Of a stretch of 64,000 bases of DNA, positions 19,501 through 28,544 are shown piece by piece. The DNA is from Pseudopedobacter alpinus (GTDB lineage: Bacteria; Bacteroidota; Bacteroidia; Sphingobacteriales; Sphingobacteriaceae), in NCBI RefSeq assembly GCF_042684645.1, contig NZ_JBHULV010000051.1:1-64000 (forward strand). Reading direction: 5' to 3'. Below the pieces are notes generated by a model that was given only the letters and a program-made list of their open reading frames with translations, did no database searches and had not been told where the DNA came from. Position numbers and translations under genes: made by a program. Every line of letters starts with the position of its first letter. Within the stretch, counting starts at the first letter, position 1.

Positions 19501-19872
19501 AGTAACCCCAGCTAAATCGCTTATGTTAGATTCTAAAACAAAATTTATTGTTGTTCTTCTATTTATAGGTACAGTTTGACTTTTATAACCTAAATAAGAA
19601 ACAGAAATACTATGACTAGGATCTTTAATTTTAAGAGCATAATTACCCTCAATATCTGTTACAACACCTGTAACAGTACGTCTATCTTTATCTAGCTCTA
19701 CAACAGAGGCGCCAATAACACCTAACTTATCTGTCTTATCTGTAATTTTACCTCTTACAATTAAAGATGCAGCTGGTGTAACAACTGGTTTTTGTTGTGC
19801 TAAGATTGATGATGGTATTAAAAATATACCCACCATTAAAATTACTGTATTTAAAAAATATCTATTTATCAT
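16579..19872 (-). CDS. SusC/RagA TonB-dependent outer-membrane transporter (pair 1)
   Basis: 1097-residue TonB-dependent importer. Signal peptide to about residue 26, carboxypeptidase-regulatory-like domain at about 38-115 (RGKITDKTDKLGVIGASVVE), plug domain with IRIRGTSSISGSAEPLIVVDG (around 190-210) and ETITILKDAAATAVWGARAS, then the barrel ending in FTLGLSTRF. It starts only two bases after the stop codon of the 739-residue FAS1 gene, which implies translational coupling. Works with SusD1. WGARASNG replaces the commonest YGSRGANG plug motif but retains its form. Confidence 0.94.
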   Translation of the reverse strand: MINRYFLNTVILMVGIFLIPSSILAQQKPVVTPAASLIVRGKITDKTDKLGVIGASVVELDKDRRTVTGVVTDIEGNYALKIKDPSHSISVSYLGYKSQTVPINRRTTINFVLESNISDLAGVTVTATKAGNSGLMTIADRDLTTANVTINARVLQEMQSTSIDEALQGRIAGVDIASNSGDPGSGMSIRIRGTSSISGSAEPLIVVDGLPYEVTVPSGFNFGSADQDGYAQLLNIAPADIETITILKDAAATAVWGARASNGVLLITTKRGVSGKPTINYAFRGSASTVPTGIPLLTGDQYSQLIPELVMNRNGTPLNTLINKEFQYDPSDVYWFKNYSNNTDWVDAINQTGLSGDHTLSLQGGGEKARYYSSVSYLDQTGVTRGTGLNRISARLNLDYTVSNRIKFRTDIAYTHSVTDRNYVDGTDNNRDGVRSVANNKMPNMSIFEYDDFGNLTPNYFSPALNIQGAYPRTYNPVALSEFASNQQTGERITPIFQLRYDIVPEVFTSDFQVMFDINNSKVNSFLPQNATGRPYTETVVNRAGDSDLDQFRVQSKANFIYSPKLKEKHEWQSILSIQTDDYKGVTQESLTSNTASSLLTDPSIPSRTQNTELRLLTGFSESRAIGALISTQYKFDDKYIINVGLRADGSSKFGPNNRFGYFPSISTRWRMSGEKFMQKFEFIDDLSVRASYGQSGKAPRADYLFYNFYNNFQSNYLGLSGVYPANIELSNLRWETVTGTNLGFNLQMFNNRVSIDVDLYQNRSTDLLFPDLQISTVSGFNDIDLNFGTLDNRGWEIGINSTPFKSENLTIDFGFNIARNSNVIREISEFFPNENGFSDRNGSYKQFLQINNPFGSFYGYKFKGVYKDLESTVAKDKDGEPIVGPSGLPIYMRFNFPRTDYVFQPGDAMYEDINNDGNIDSRDVVYLGNSNPKFTGGFGPSFNYKNRIRLSTFFSYRIGYEVINRTDMLTTNLTGYDNQSTAVLSRWRNPGDETNMPRALFGIGYNWLGSDRYVEDASFVRFRTATISYSLGQKMLKKLNVADVRLFVTGENFFTLTNYKGQDPEINMQSGVFGLAIDNSRTPPTKRFTLGLSTRF

Positions 19873-19874
19873 AT

Positions 19875-22094
19875 CTATCTGTAATCTAGATAATTATCTA
19901 CTAAGTGAATTAAAGTTCTATCTGCAAGGTTTATACTTGACGCATTAATAACCCTCGCTGTTCTTGCATTACTTTGTCCGGTAAAAGAAAGGTTATTCAA
20001 CATATTATTTATTCTAACATTTACAACCTCATCATTACCATCTTTATAAAGTGTTTCTGTTGATGTAACATCTTGGTTTCCGTCTGGTGCAAAAGTATTT
20101 CTAGATAAAATGTGATACCTGATAAACGCAATTACTTTTTCTCTATCAACAGTTGCTGTAGGATTATTTGAAGCTGGAAGCAAACCCGCTGTTATTGCGT
20201 CTGCAATGGAAGTATTGTTCGGAACCAAAAGTGTGTAAGAAGTACCTAACGCAACTCCGGTTATAACACCTGATGTTCTGTTATAAAGTGAAGAATTATT
20301 TAAATAATCAAAAAACCTTTTAAACTCTGAATTTGCAGGTGCAGCTAGTTCGGCTAATTTTAATCCAATTCCACGTTCACTATATTCTAATAAATTGTCT
20401 GTGTAATAAACTCGTCCGTTGCTAGTTTCATCGAAACCTGTAATATTAACAACAGTGTTAGCATCTTGGTTACCTGCGGCAAATACCCTATTGTTATTCC
20501 ATTTTATATATTCACCTGGGACATCTCTATCACCTGATCTTATATAACCTTCGCCCGATAAATCATTTAATTGGTTATTTGGAGTAGAAACAATGTGATT
20601 ATACAATATTCTTTGAATTCTGGCTCTTGCCAAACCTCCTGCAACTCTTACGCCTGTGCTAGGTGAAGTATAAACCCATTCTGATCTTATTCCGTCATAA
20701 TCAAATCCTTTAGATCTCAATAACTGATCAGACATCATGAACAAAGTAAATTTTATTCCAATGTTGTTTATAACTCTCCTATACTCTTCATTTAAAGCCC
20801 TCGTCATTAATGTATAATTAGGATTTAAATAAGGCCTGCTATAAACAGAGAAGAACGTGTTAGATTCTTGAACTTTATTGGTACCATAAAAAATACCATT
20901 ACTTAATATTTGCTTATCAACAATGTTTGTTGATGGGCTAAACCTAGCAGTTTCTTCTAATAAGTTTAACTGAGACCCAAATTGAGAAGGCCAAACTGTA
21001 TTTTGCCACATGTGAGAATTAATAATATCAATTAAAATATATTGAGGAAGTGCATCTAAGGATGGATAAAACTCCAATATTTTTGAATTGATAAATTCTT
21101 GTAGAACAGTATTTGTAGGTACAAACATGCTGTAACCATCTGACTGCCCATCATTATCCGTTTGTTTTAGATAATTTTCATTATTTGGCGAAAAAGCTAA
21201 ACCTGCGTTATAAACTTTAATGTACACATTTTCAGAACTTCCAGTTAAGATTTGATATCTTCTGGTAGCTAATTCGTTAATTTGATAGGTTACTAAATAT
21301 TTATCTAAAATACTTTTAAATAGACTATACTGTGGCTTACCTTGTAAGTACTGATCTATACTTTGAAGCGGTAAAGAAACCTTATTAACTTCATGAATAA
21401 TACCGTTTTCCGCAATAATATCTGCCGTTTGTACCGCCCCACCTACAAAATTAAAACCAGTGTATGGTTGGTTAGGGTAGAAATAATTGTAATCGGTAGC
21501 AGATAAGCCTTTAGCACTTACATACTTTTCATGAAAATAAGGAACGTACTTATTATTATTATCTCCATCTACGTAAAACGGAGTACCATTGCCTAAAGAA
21601 TTATTTCTATTAGATGCAAAAACTACTCTCTCTACACCGTTAACTGTTTCTTTGTAGAAACCGTCATAATAAGCAGTTCTTCTTTTGTATGCTTGGTCTG
21701 GCACCCATCCAATATTTGATTGAAAATCAGAAATCCTATCTGTTTTAAATGCATTAAAAACTAAAGCATATCTAACAATTTTCTCTGCTAATTCAATACT
21801 TACTGCCTCTGCGTTAGCTATAGAGTTTTCTTGAAAAAATACTTGAATAGCAGCATCATTTGGAGCAAATAAAGTCCAATAACCTGCTTTGCTTAAAATA
21901 TCTTTATAAGAAGCTTTATCTATTAATTTTAAAAAAATAGTAAAGTTGCCTCTAGCTTCTAATTGCTGATAAATTGGCGGTGCTAAATCATCTGGTCTTC
22001 CATAGTACTCATCGAATTTCTCTTTACGGCAGCCTACCAGTGCAATACTAGTTACTACAACCAAAAGAAATGAACGTTTGATTAGTGTTAACAT
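19875..22094 (-). CDS. Four-domain FAS1 (fasciclin) surface lipoprotein
   Basis: 739-residue lipoprotein with lipobox ALVGC (Cys22) and RKEKFDEYYG after it. Four FAS1 units can be traced by their paired motifs: YWTLFAPND (72-80) with GIIHEVNKV (231-239); YSMFVPTN (321-328) with GIFYGTNKV (400-408); FTLFMMSD (449-456) with GRVYYTDNLL (560-569); and YTLLVPNN (620-627) with YHILSRNTF (660-668) and TLIHLVDNYL (727-736). First gene of the FAS1-SusC1-SusD1 run, preceded by a 319-base gap that probably holds its promoter. FAS1 is an adhesion fold; here a cell-surface role in holding glycan or glycoprotein near the importers is inferred. Confidence 0.82.
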   Translation of the reverse strand: MLTLIKRSFLLVVVTSIALVGCRKEKFDEYYGRPDDLAPPIYQQLEARGNFTIFLKLIDKASYKDILSKAGYWTLFAPNDAAIQVFFQENSIANAEAVSIELAEKIVRYALVFNAFKTDRISDFQSNIGWVPDQAYKRRTAYYDGFYKETVNGVERVVFASNRNNSLGNGTPFYVDGDNNNKYVPYFHEKYVSAKGLSATDYNYFYPNQPYTGFNFVGGAVQTADIIAENGIIHEVNKVSLPLQSIDQYLQGKPQYSLFKSILDKYLVTYQINELATRRYQILTGSSENVYIKVYNAGLAFSPNNENYLKQTDNDGQSDGYSMFVPTNTVLQEFINSKILEFYPSLDALPQYILIDIINSHMWQNTVWPSQFGSQLNLLEETARFSPSTNIVDKQILSNGIFYGTNKVQESNTFFSVYSRPYLNPNYTLMTRALNEEYRRVINNIGIKFTLFMMSDQLLRSKGFDYDGIRSEWVYTSPSTGVRVAGGLARARIQRILYNHIVSTPNNQLNDLSGEGYIRSGDRDVPGEYIKWNNNRVFAAGNQDANTVVNITGFDETSNGRVYYTDNLLEYSERGIGLKLAELAAPANSEFKRFFDYLNNSSLYNRTSGVITGVALGTSYTLLVPNNTSIADAITAGLLPASNNPTATVDREKVIAFIRYHILSRNTFAPDGNQDVTSTETLYKDGNDEVVNVRINNMLNNLSFTGQSNARTARVINASSINLADRTLIHLVDNYLDYR

Positions 22095-22413
22095 AATTTT
22101 AATAATTCTTAGAAAATAGTAATTAGATATAGTTTTTTGGAGTAGAATAATTACCCGTTAGAAAAAATGAATATAAAATACGCTCGAATTTAAGAAGCAG
22201 CACTTCATAAATAGTAGTATCTACATTTAAGTAAAGTTTAATCATATTAGTTTATTTAGGTTTTTATAATAGAATCCTAAGACTCGGTTAATTGGTTAAG
22301 AATAAAAGTAGGTAAACGACTCTCTACCCGCAACCTGTCGCATCCTGTTTTGATAATTATTTTTATAATTTTATCTCATTTAATCTATCACCTCTTGTAT
22401 ATTAAGTGTTTTG
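22095..22413. other. Intergenic gap upstream of the FAS1-SusC1 operon
   Basis: No gene is visible. On the minus strand a TAAATTCG box (22185-22192) resembles the Bacteroidota -7 element TAnnTTTG with one change, but no TTTG-type -33 element is found at the expected distance. The gap is long enough to hold the promoter for the FAS1/SusC1/SusD1 unit and is the best place to look for an operator. Confidence 0.3.
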
Positions 22414-23730
22414 TTAATTCCCATCTGGCTTTAAAACGTCGCTTCTTGGGCTCTCTGGCCATATCCATGATGTTATTGAATCTGGTTGAGCTGGATTAAA
22501 AAAATTAAAATTTTTTATATATTTTTTTAATTCTATGTTTTGATTTATTATTTCTTGCACAATCATCTTAGATAACTGGTAAGCGCCGTAAGGATTAAAA
22601 TGAGTATTGTCTGCTAAAGCTGTTTTTTGGTTTGGATAAGAATTGGCAGGATAGTGTACAAAAGCTTTTTTAGATTCTTCTTCGCCTAATGCTTTATAAA
22701 ATGTTTTTGACATGCTATTCAAATCAATTAAAGGAACATCTAATTCTGATGCTACTTTTTTTGCCGCCGTAGGATAATCGCCTAAAGTTTCTAAAACATT
22801 GCCTTCTTTATCAAAAGAACGTCTTCCAGTTGATGTAACAATTATTGGAATCCCTCCTCTTTCTCTAAAACTATTAACAAAAAGCCTTAATCTTTCTGAA
22901 TATGATTTGAATGCACCATCATTGACTCCTTTTTCTTTTTGATCGTTATGCCCAAACTCTATAAATAGGTAATCACCCTTTTTCATCACACTCCATATTT
23001 TGTCTAACCGGTTTGATCCTAAAAAACTACCTAAAGTAAGACCAGACTCAGCATGATTTGCAATGGCCACACCTGCACCAAAAAAATTAGGAATCATTTG
23101 CCCCCAAGATGCCCAAGGTTCGTTATCTTGATTAACAACGGTTGAATTTCCTGCTAAGAAAACCGTTATCTGATCATCAACTGGTATAATTTCTAAAGCT
23201 ATAATTGCCGGATTAACAGCAAATTCTAAAGTAAGCTTGCTATCCCAATCTAATTTATTGTGTTCTCTTTCTTTTAAGATTACATTTTTACTAGCACTAA
23301 TTATTCTACTTTTTACATTAACAATAAATATCTCTTCATTTACAATTCCTTTTTTCGGAACAATATTTTCCATCATCAACCTCCTAGATTCTGCTTTAAT
23401 AGTGGTTTTTGATTGTCCATTTGGATTAGCTACCTTAATTTTTACTTGGTAATTACCTTCCGGTATTTTTGTTGAAAAATAAAAAGCTTTATCTGCAGAA
23501 ATTAATGGGCCATTCATACTTTTTTTAATAAAATTAGGCATGGTATTAAAATCAAAACCATAACCTTTTGCATCATTATAAATACTTTTATCATTTATAA
23601 TAATGGCGTTTTTAACTCTTTTCTGTTTTCCGAAAACGAAATGATAGGATGGTCTGATACTTTGTTGAGCAAAAACACTTTGCGATATAAAGAGAACTAC
23701 TAAAACAAATAAGTTGATTATATTTTTCAT
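22414..23730 (-). CDS. SGNH-fold carbohydrate esterase, CE12-like (rhamnogalacturonan acetylesterase type)
   Basis: 438-residue exported protein. After the signal peptide (to about 22) comes a beta-sandwich domain (about 28-185, with GYGFDF and YFSTKIPEGNYQVKI), then the SGNH hydrolase: block I GNST with Ser196 as nucleophile, block III GHND (260-263), and Asp374/His377 in DNTHF completing the triad. The architecture matches two-domain CE12 esterases that remove O-acetyl groups from plant glycans. GDS is replaced by GNS, which is common in this family. It lies between the GH95 relic and the FAS1/SusC operon on the same strand. The exact acetylated sugar is unknown. Confidence 0.8.
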   Translation of the reverse strand: MKNIINLFVLVVLFISQSVFAQQSIRPSYHFVFGKQKRVKNAIIINDKSIYNDAKGYGFDFNTMPNFIKKSMNGPLISADKAFYFSTKIPEGNYQVKIKVANPNGQSKTTIKAESRRLMMENIVPKKGIVNEEIFIVNVKSRIISASKNVILKEREHNKLDWDSKLTLEFAVNPAIIALEIIPVDDQITVFLAGNSTVVNQDNEPWASWGQMIPNFFGAGVAIANHAESGLTLGSFLGSNRLDKIWSVMKKGDYLFIEFGHNDQKEKGVNDGAFKSYSERLRLFVNSFRERGGIPIIVTSTGRRSFDKEGNVLETLGDYPTAAKKVASELDVPLIDLNSMSKTFYKALGEEESKKAFVHYPANSYPNQKTALADNTHFNPYGAYQLSKMIVQEIINQNIELKKYIKNFNFFNPAQPDSITSWIWPESPRSDVLKPDGN

Positions 23731-23837
23731 GATTTTAAAATAGCGTGTTTTTTACCTTATAAGGTTGTAAATATTAACGAATAAATTTTTGTTGATTTAT
23801 AGTAATTGGGAATAGAAATTAATTTACTATCTTTTAT

Positions 23838-24360
23838 TTAGATAGGCATTTTACTTAAAATAGCACATTCTACACCGTTTCTCACTAAAACATCAGCAGT
23901 AGCTAAAGAACCAATAGCCCAATGCGTGTTTATTACAAAATTTCCTCTTGCCCCCAAACCGTTTATGAATCCATTTGCCAAAGCATCAGCAAAAGCCAGC
24001 AATAATTGTATTTTATCTAAATGGCTTTGAATTAACATTTCAGAAACTCCAGAAGTTGCACCGAAATTTCCATCAATTTGAAAAGATGGGTGTGTATCAA
24101 ATAGATTATTTAATGTAGCAGTTTTTAACAATTCTTGATGTATTAAATATGAATGATTTCCATTTAATAACCTCGCCCAAAAATTAATTTTCCAAGCATT
24201 ACTCCATCCTGTACCTCCCCATCGCCTCTCATTAATAAAATTTGCTTTGTTGCATCTGTTAAATTATGATCTAAAAGCGGAGATCAACTTCAAAAGAAGT
24301 GGTAGAAATTGCTTTTGCAATTTTTAAAGCTCTTTTAAAATCCTGATTTACACTTTTACC
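23838..24360 (-). pseudogene. Decayed GH95 alpha-L-fucosidase
   Basis: A single frame from 24227 to 23838 encodes the C-terminal part of a GH95 enzyme: RRWGGTGWSNAWKINFWARL, then NLFDTHPSFQIDGNFGATSG and a truncated end. Just upstream, in other frames, are RGDG (about 24228, followed by a frame slip at the G-rich run) and DFKRALKIAKAISTTSFEVD (about 24360-24290), which looks like the N-terminal GH95 domain. Most of the roughly 800-residue enzyme is missing, so this is an internally deleted and frameshifted gene. GH95 enzymes remove alpha-1,2-fucose or galactose; the loss suggests this strain no longer needs or can no longer process fucosylated side chains with this PUL. Confidence 0.75.
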
Positions 24361-24466
24361 GATAAATGCTTGTCTGGACTTTGTGAAAGTTTTAGGTTTT
24401 AAGCAAATAACTCTACAGATAAAAGCTTTAGTGTAAAAGACCAAGTGTTAATTTTGTTTCTTAGCG

Positions 24467-26026
24467 TTAAATGAGTGTTATAGCTACCACGCTTAATGGA
24501 GGTAAACTTAATTGTAACTGATCTCCGTTTTTGCTTGCGCCATTAAATGACGTGGGCTTGATTTTGTTAGGCTGAACAAAAGAATTGTAATCTGTAAATT
24601 TTGCCGAAGTTAAGATGGTTCCATCAGCTTTGCTCCAATTTAAATCTTCGAAATTTAACTTTACAGGAATGTTATTTTTAGCATCAAGATTTACCATGGT
24701 TAAATGCACCACGCCATTTTTATCTTTTGATGCAGAAATATTTACAGCTGGAAGGCTTTTATTATTTACCACATAATTTGGTGAAGTAAATTTTACCGGC
24801 AACAAAGTAGCCTCTTGATGAGTTTTGTACATATCAAACACCCAATATGTTGGCGTTAACAACATTTTATCTTTTTCTGTTAAGATTAAAGCTTGCAGCA
24901 CATTTACGGTTTGAGCCAAATTAGCCATTTTCACCCTATCGCTATTGTTATTAAAAATATTTAATGTAGAGCCAGCAACCAAAGCATCTCGCAAGCTATT
25001 TTGTTGGTATAAAAACCCTGGGTTTGTGCCTGGTTCTACGTTTGTCCAAATACCCCACTCATCAACTACTAATGCTACTTTTTTATCCGGATCGTATTTA
25101 TCCATTACGGCAGAATGCTTGGTGATTAATTCATCCATTCTTAAAGCATTTTTCATACTGCTAAAGTATTCTTGCTCTTCAAAATCTGTTGCCGAGCCTT
25201 TATTACTCCAACTACCTGTTGGGATAGCATAATAATGTAACGATAAACCCCACATTTGTTTTCTGCTTTTACGCATCAATACATCTGTCCAGTTATAATC
25301 ATCGCTATTAGCGCCGCCAGCAATTTTCTTAAGCTTTGTGCCCGGATAGTCTCTAGAATAAGTAGCGTAACGGTTAAACTGATCTGCATAATACTCAGCG
25401 GTCATATTACCGCCACAACCCCAGCTCTCGTTTCCAACACCCCAAAAACTCACTTTCCAGGGCTCTGTGCGTCCGTTCTCTTTCCTCAGTTTAGACATTG
25501 GACTTTCTCCGTCAAAGTTTAAATACTCTACCCATTTGCTCATTTCTTCAATAGTTCCGCTACCTACATTCCCACTAATGTAGGGTTCGGTTCCTAATAG
25601 TTTACAAAGTTCCAAAAACTCATGCGTACCAAAGCTATTATCTTCTGTAACGCCTCCCCAATTGGTATTTACCATTTTTGGGCGATTATTTGGCGCTCCA
25701 ATTCCATCTCTCCAGTGATATTCATCAGCAAAACAACCTCCTGGCCAACGTAAATTTGGAATATTGATGGCTTTTAAAGCATCCACAATATCCATACGAA
25801 TACGACCTTCTTTTTTTACATTTAGGCTTTTATCTACCCAAAAACCATCATAAATACACCTTCCTAAATGTTCGGAAAAATGACCATAAATATGTTTACT
25901 AATTTGCTGGTTTTGGTTTACGGTACTTACATAACCAGAAACGCTGGTTTGGGCATTTAAGCTCAGCGTAAGCGCCAAGCTGCTAAAAAATAATATTGCT
26001 TTTTTCATGTAATTTCTAATTTTCAT
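24467..26026 (-). CDS. Alpha-L-arabinofuranosidase, GH51
   Basis: 519-residue GH51 of the compact type but with a signal peptide (…LTLSLNAQ, cut near residue 26). Family motifs: HFSEHLGRCIYDGFWV (49-64), LRWPGGCFADEYHWRDG (92-108), acid/base Glu200 in WGVGNESWGCGG and probable nucleophile Glu323 in VVDEWGIW. It releases terminal arabinofuranose. It starts 10 bases after the GH35 gene; an internal Met at residue 7 (26008) gives an equally good signal peptide. Compared with the 650-residue GH51 at 1854-3806 it lacks the inserted binding domain, so the two likely act on different linkages or chain lengths. Confidence 0.92.
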   Translation of the reverse strand: MKIRNYMKKAILFFSSLALTLSLNAQTSVSGYVSTVNQNQQISKHIYGHFSEHLGRCIYDGFWVDKSLNVKKEGRIRMDIVDALKAINIPNLRWPGGCFADEYHWRDGIGAPNNRPKMVNTNWGGVTEDNSFGTHEFLELCKLLGTEPYISGNVGSGTIEEMSKWVEYLNFDGESPMSKLRKENGRTEPWKVSFWGVGNESWGCGGNMTAEYYADQFNRYATYSRDYPGTKLKKIAGGANSDDYNWTDVLMRKSRKQMWGLSLHYYAIPTGSWSNKGSATDFEEQEYFSSMKNALRMDELITKHSAVMDKYDPDKKVALVVDEWGIWTNVEPGTNPGFLYQQNSLRDALVAGSTLNIFNNNSDRVKMANLAQTVNVLQALILTEKDKMLLTPTYWVFDMYKTHQEATLLPVKFTSPNYVVNNKSLPAVNISASKDKNGVVHLTMVNLDAKNNIPVKLNFEDLNWSKADGTILTSAKFTDYNSFVQPNKIKPTSFNGASKNGDQLQLSLPPLSVVAITLI

Positions 26027-26036
26027 ACAGTTAATT

Positions 26037-28382
26037 TTAAAATTTAAATACGTCTTTCTTTAGAAAAATACGGTAATTTTTTACCATCCCACTTTGGCTT
26101 TTATCAGAGCGAGGAAGATATTTTAACCCCATCACCTCAGTTACTTCCCCTAAATCTATCACAATTTGATGCGGATGCTTTGGTTTTCCTCCAACCGCTT
26201 GACTTTGCCAAAAAGTAGATTCCTGCTGGTCGTAAACTTTGTCGGCTGCATTGTTGGCTGAAGTAATCTCTTCAGAATCTGCATAAACTACTTTCCATTT
26301 TAATGTCGAAATTGAATTTCCATCTTTTCCAATCAATTCTAACTCGGCAATAGCGCTTAAAACATCTTTTTCTTGTTGTGAATTTAAGGCTTCAAAACAT
26401 AAATAGCGCCCTTGCTGCACACCCTCAAATTTCACTTCTTTCCATCCATTACTAGCTGCGAAAGCACCTGTTGCAATTGGCTTTTCGGCAGAAAGGTCTA
26501 AGTTTTGATTTTTAGTACGGTGTAGTAAAGATTCATCTTGATTTAATTCATTCAAAATCGCTTCTTTATGTCCGGTAATTTTGGTTTCTTTTGGACTATC
26601 CACATCTAAAACAATGATTTCATTCTTTCCTTTTCTAAGCCAAATACCAGGCATAAATAACGTTTGCTGAGGACCAATTTTCCAAAATCTTCCAATATTA
26701 TATCCATTAACCCAAACCATCCCTTTTCCCCAAGTGCTAACATCTAAAAAAGTATCGCCAGTTTCTTCTAGGTTAAATACTCCTTTATACCAGGCTGGGC
26801 CATAATGTTTTAATTTTTTAAATTTAGCCTTGGCTTGAAAATCATAATCTACCGGGAAATTATAAACCGTCCAATTCTTTAATTCTATATTTTCTTTTCC
26901 ATCAATTAATTCCACTTTTTCTGTAATTCCTTTTCTATCAATAATGGCTTTACCGTAGTTTACCCTGCCAGTTGCCTCTACTAAAATATCTAATTGTATG
27001 GCTTTTGCCGATGCTGGAATTTCAACCGTATTGTCGCCTCTTCTACGGTCTAATCTACCTATTGATACTCCATCAATAAATACGTTTGCCCAATCATGCA
27101 CCTCGGTAATCACTAGTTTGTGCTTTACAGCCGATGGTTTTAAGGTAGTTCTATATATAATGCGTCCCCAACCTTGGTTAAACATTTCCATAGGTTTTAT
27201 ATTTTCTGATTTAATGCCTTTAGGAAGATTATCGAAAATATTAGCAGTTTCTTTTAAATAAAAGGTAGGTATTGCAATCACGGGCATAGCGGTTGGAATA
27301 TCTCCCAAAGTCTCCCCTTCTTGCAAATAGTTTTTAAGTAAATCTCTTACTGCAAAAAACTTATCAGTAGTATTTCCTTGTTCTCCAATAGGTGCATTAT
27401 AATCATAAGATGTTGCCATAGCAGAATATGGAGGTGCGTTTGCGCCGCCCCATTGCCCAAAAGATGTACCGCCATGAGCCATATACAAACTGAATGAAAT
27501 TTTCCTATCTAGCATGTCTTTTAGACTCCCAATGAATGAGGAAACCGACCGAGTTTCATGCGGACGACCCCAATGGTCAAACCAACCCGTCCAATACTCG
27601 CTGCACATTAACGGCGATGTAGGATATTTTTCTTGAAAGGTTTTAAACTGTTTATCAATATCTGAACCTGCCCCAAAATTTAAAGTAGTAGCCACCCCAT
27701 CCAATTCATATTTGTTAAAATTAGAAGACCAATCACACCTAAATAATTGCACTTTATCAAACCCCGCTTTTATTACTTCATCTCTAACTGCTTCCATATA
27801 AGGTTGCTCGTTTCCAAAAGATGCGAACTCATTTTCTACCTGCACCATAATGATATTACCTCCATTTTGGATTTGAAAAGGCGCCAACTGTTCTCCCACT
27901 TTTTGCAAATATTTAGCAGTGCGTTGCATAAAAAAAGTATCCTTAGCGGTACGAACTTTAATATCCTCTTTCTTTAACAACCACCAAGGTAAACCGCCCA
28001 TATCCCACTCGGCACAAGCATAAGGACCAGGCCTTACAATACAATACATTCCGTTTTCTTGTATCAGTTTCACAAAGGCAGCTACATCTTTTTGTCCGGT
28101 AAAATCAAAAACATCTTGTTCCTGTTCATGAAAATTCCAAAAAAGATAAATACAAATGGTATTCATTCCCATTGCCTTTGTTAGCTTTATTCTTTGATCC
28201 CAATACTCTCGTGGAATTCTTGGAAAATGTAATTCTCCAGCCCTTACAACATATGGCTTTCCGTTCAATAAAAATTCTTTGTTACCAGCAGTGAATGTTT
28301 GTTGATTAGTTTTTAATTCTTGAGATTTAACTATATAAATAAAACTTAAGCATAAAAATATTACTAAAACGGCCTTTTTCAT
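26037..28382 (-). CDS. Beta-galactosidase, GH35, with C-terminal discoidin-like domain
   Basis: 781-residue exported enzyme. The catalytic barrel starts FLLNGKPYVVRAGELHFPRIP (family N-terminus, about 38-57), has RPGPYACAEWDMGGLPWWL (117-135), acid/base Glu185 in VQVENEF and nucleophile Glu262 in CSEYWTGWFDHWG. Jelly-roll domains follow, and residues about 650-781 resemble an F5/8-type (CBM32-like) module (NAADKVYDQQESTFW, PHQIVIDLGEV). GH35 enzymes of this type hydrolyse terminal beta-1,3- or beta-1,6-linked galactose, as found in arabinogalactan side chains. It is followed by GH51 after 10 bases. Confidence 0.92.
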   Translation of the reverse strand: MKKAVLVIFLCLSFIYIVKSQELKTNQQTFTAGNKEFLLNGKPYVVRAGELHFPRIPREYWDQRIKLTKAMGMNTICIYLFWNFHEQEQDVFDFTGQKDVAAFVKLIQENGMYCIVRPGPYACAEWDMGGLPWWLLKKEDIKVRTAKDTFFMQRTAKYLQKVGEQLAPFQIQNGGNIIMVQVENEFASFGNEQPYMEAVRDEVIKAGFDKVQLFRCDWSSNFNKYELDGVATTLNFGAGSDIDKQFKTFQEKYPTSPLMCSEYWTGWFDHWGRPHETRSVSSFIGSLKDMLDRKISFSLYMAHGGTSFGQWGGANAPPYSAMATSYDYNAPIGEQGNTTDKFFAVRDLLKNYLQEGETLGDIPTAMPVIAIPTFYLKETANIFDNLPKGIKSENIKPMEMFNQGWGRIIYRTTLKPSAVKHKLVITEVHDWANVFIDGVSIGRLDRRRGDNTVEIPASAKAIQLDILVEATGRVNYGKAIIDRKGITEKVELIDGKENIELKNWTVYNFPVDYDFQAKAKFKKLKHYGPAWYKGVFNLEETGDTFLDVSTWGKGMVWVNGYNIGRFWKIGPQQTLFMPGIWLRKGKNEIIVLDVDSPKETKITGHKEAILNELNQDESLLHRTKNQNLDLSAEKPIATGAFAASNGWKEVKFEGVQQGRYLCFEALNSQQEKDVLSAIAELELIGKDGNSISTLKWKVVYADSEEITSANNAADKVYDQQESTFWQSQAVGGKPKHPHQIVIDLGEVTEVMGLKYLPRSDKSQSGMVKNYRIFLKKDVFKF

Positions 28383-28544
28383 CTTGTTTGCTTGATCTTA
28401 TTTATTTATTGGTTTACTTAAAATTAATTCGGATTTATACTGAGATTAATGATTTTTTTTTACAAAAAATGAATCTATTTCTATCTACTATGATTGTCTT
28501 TTGAAGTATAATTTTAAGACCTTGTGAATAATCTTCATGGTTTA

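Noticed and set aside
28383..28544. 162-base gap between GH2 and GH35 as a separate promoter region
   Set aside because: No TAnnTTTG box on the minus strand and no stem-loop; the genes may be co-transcribed.
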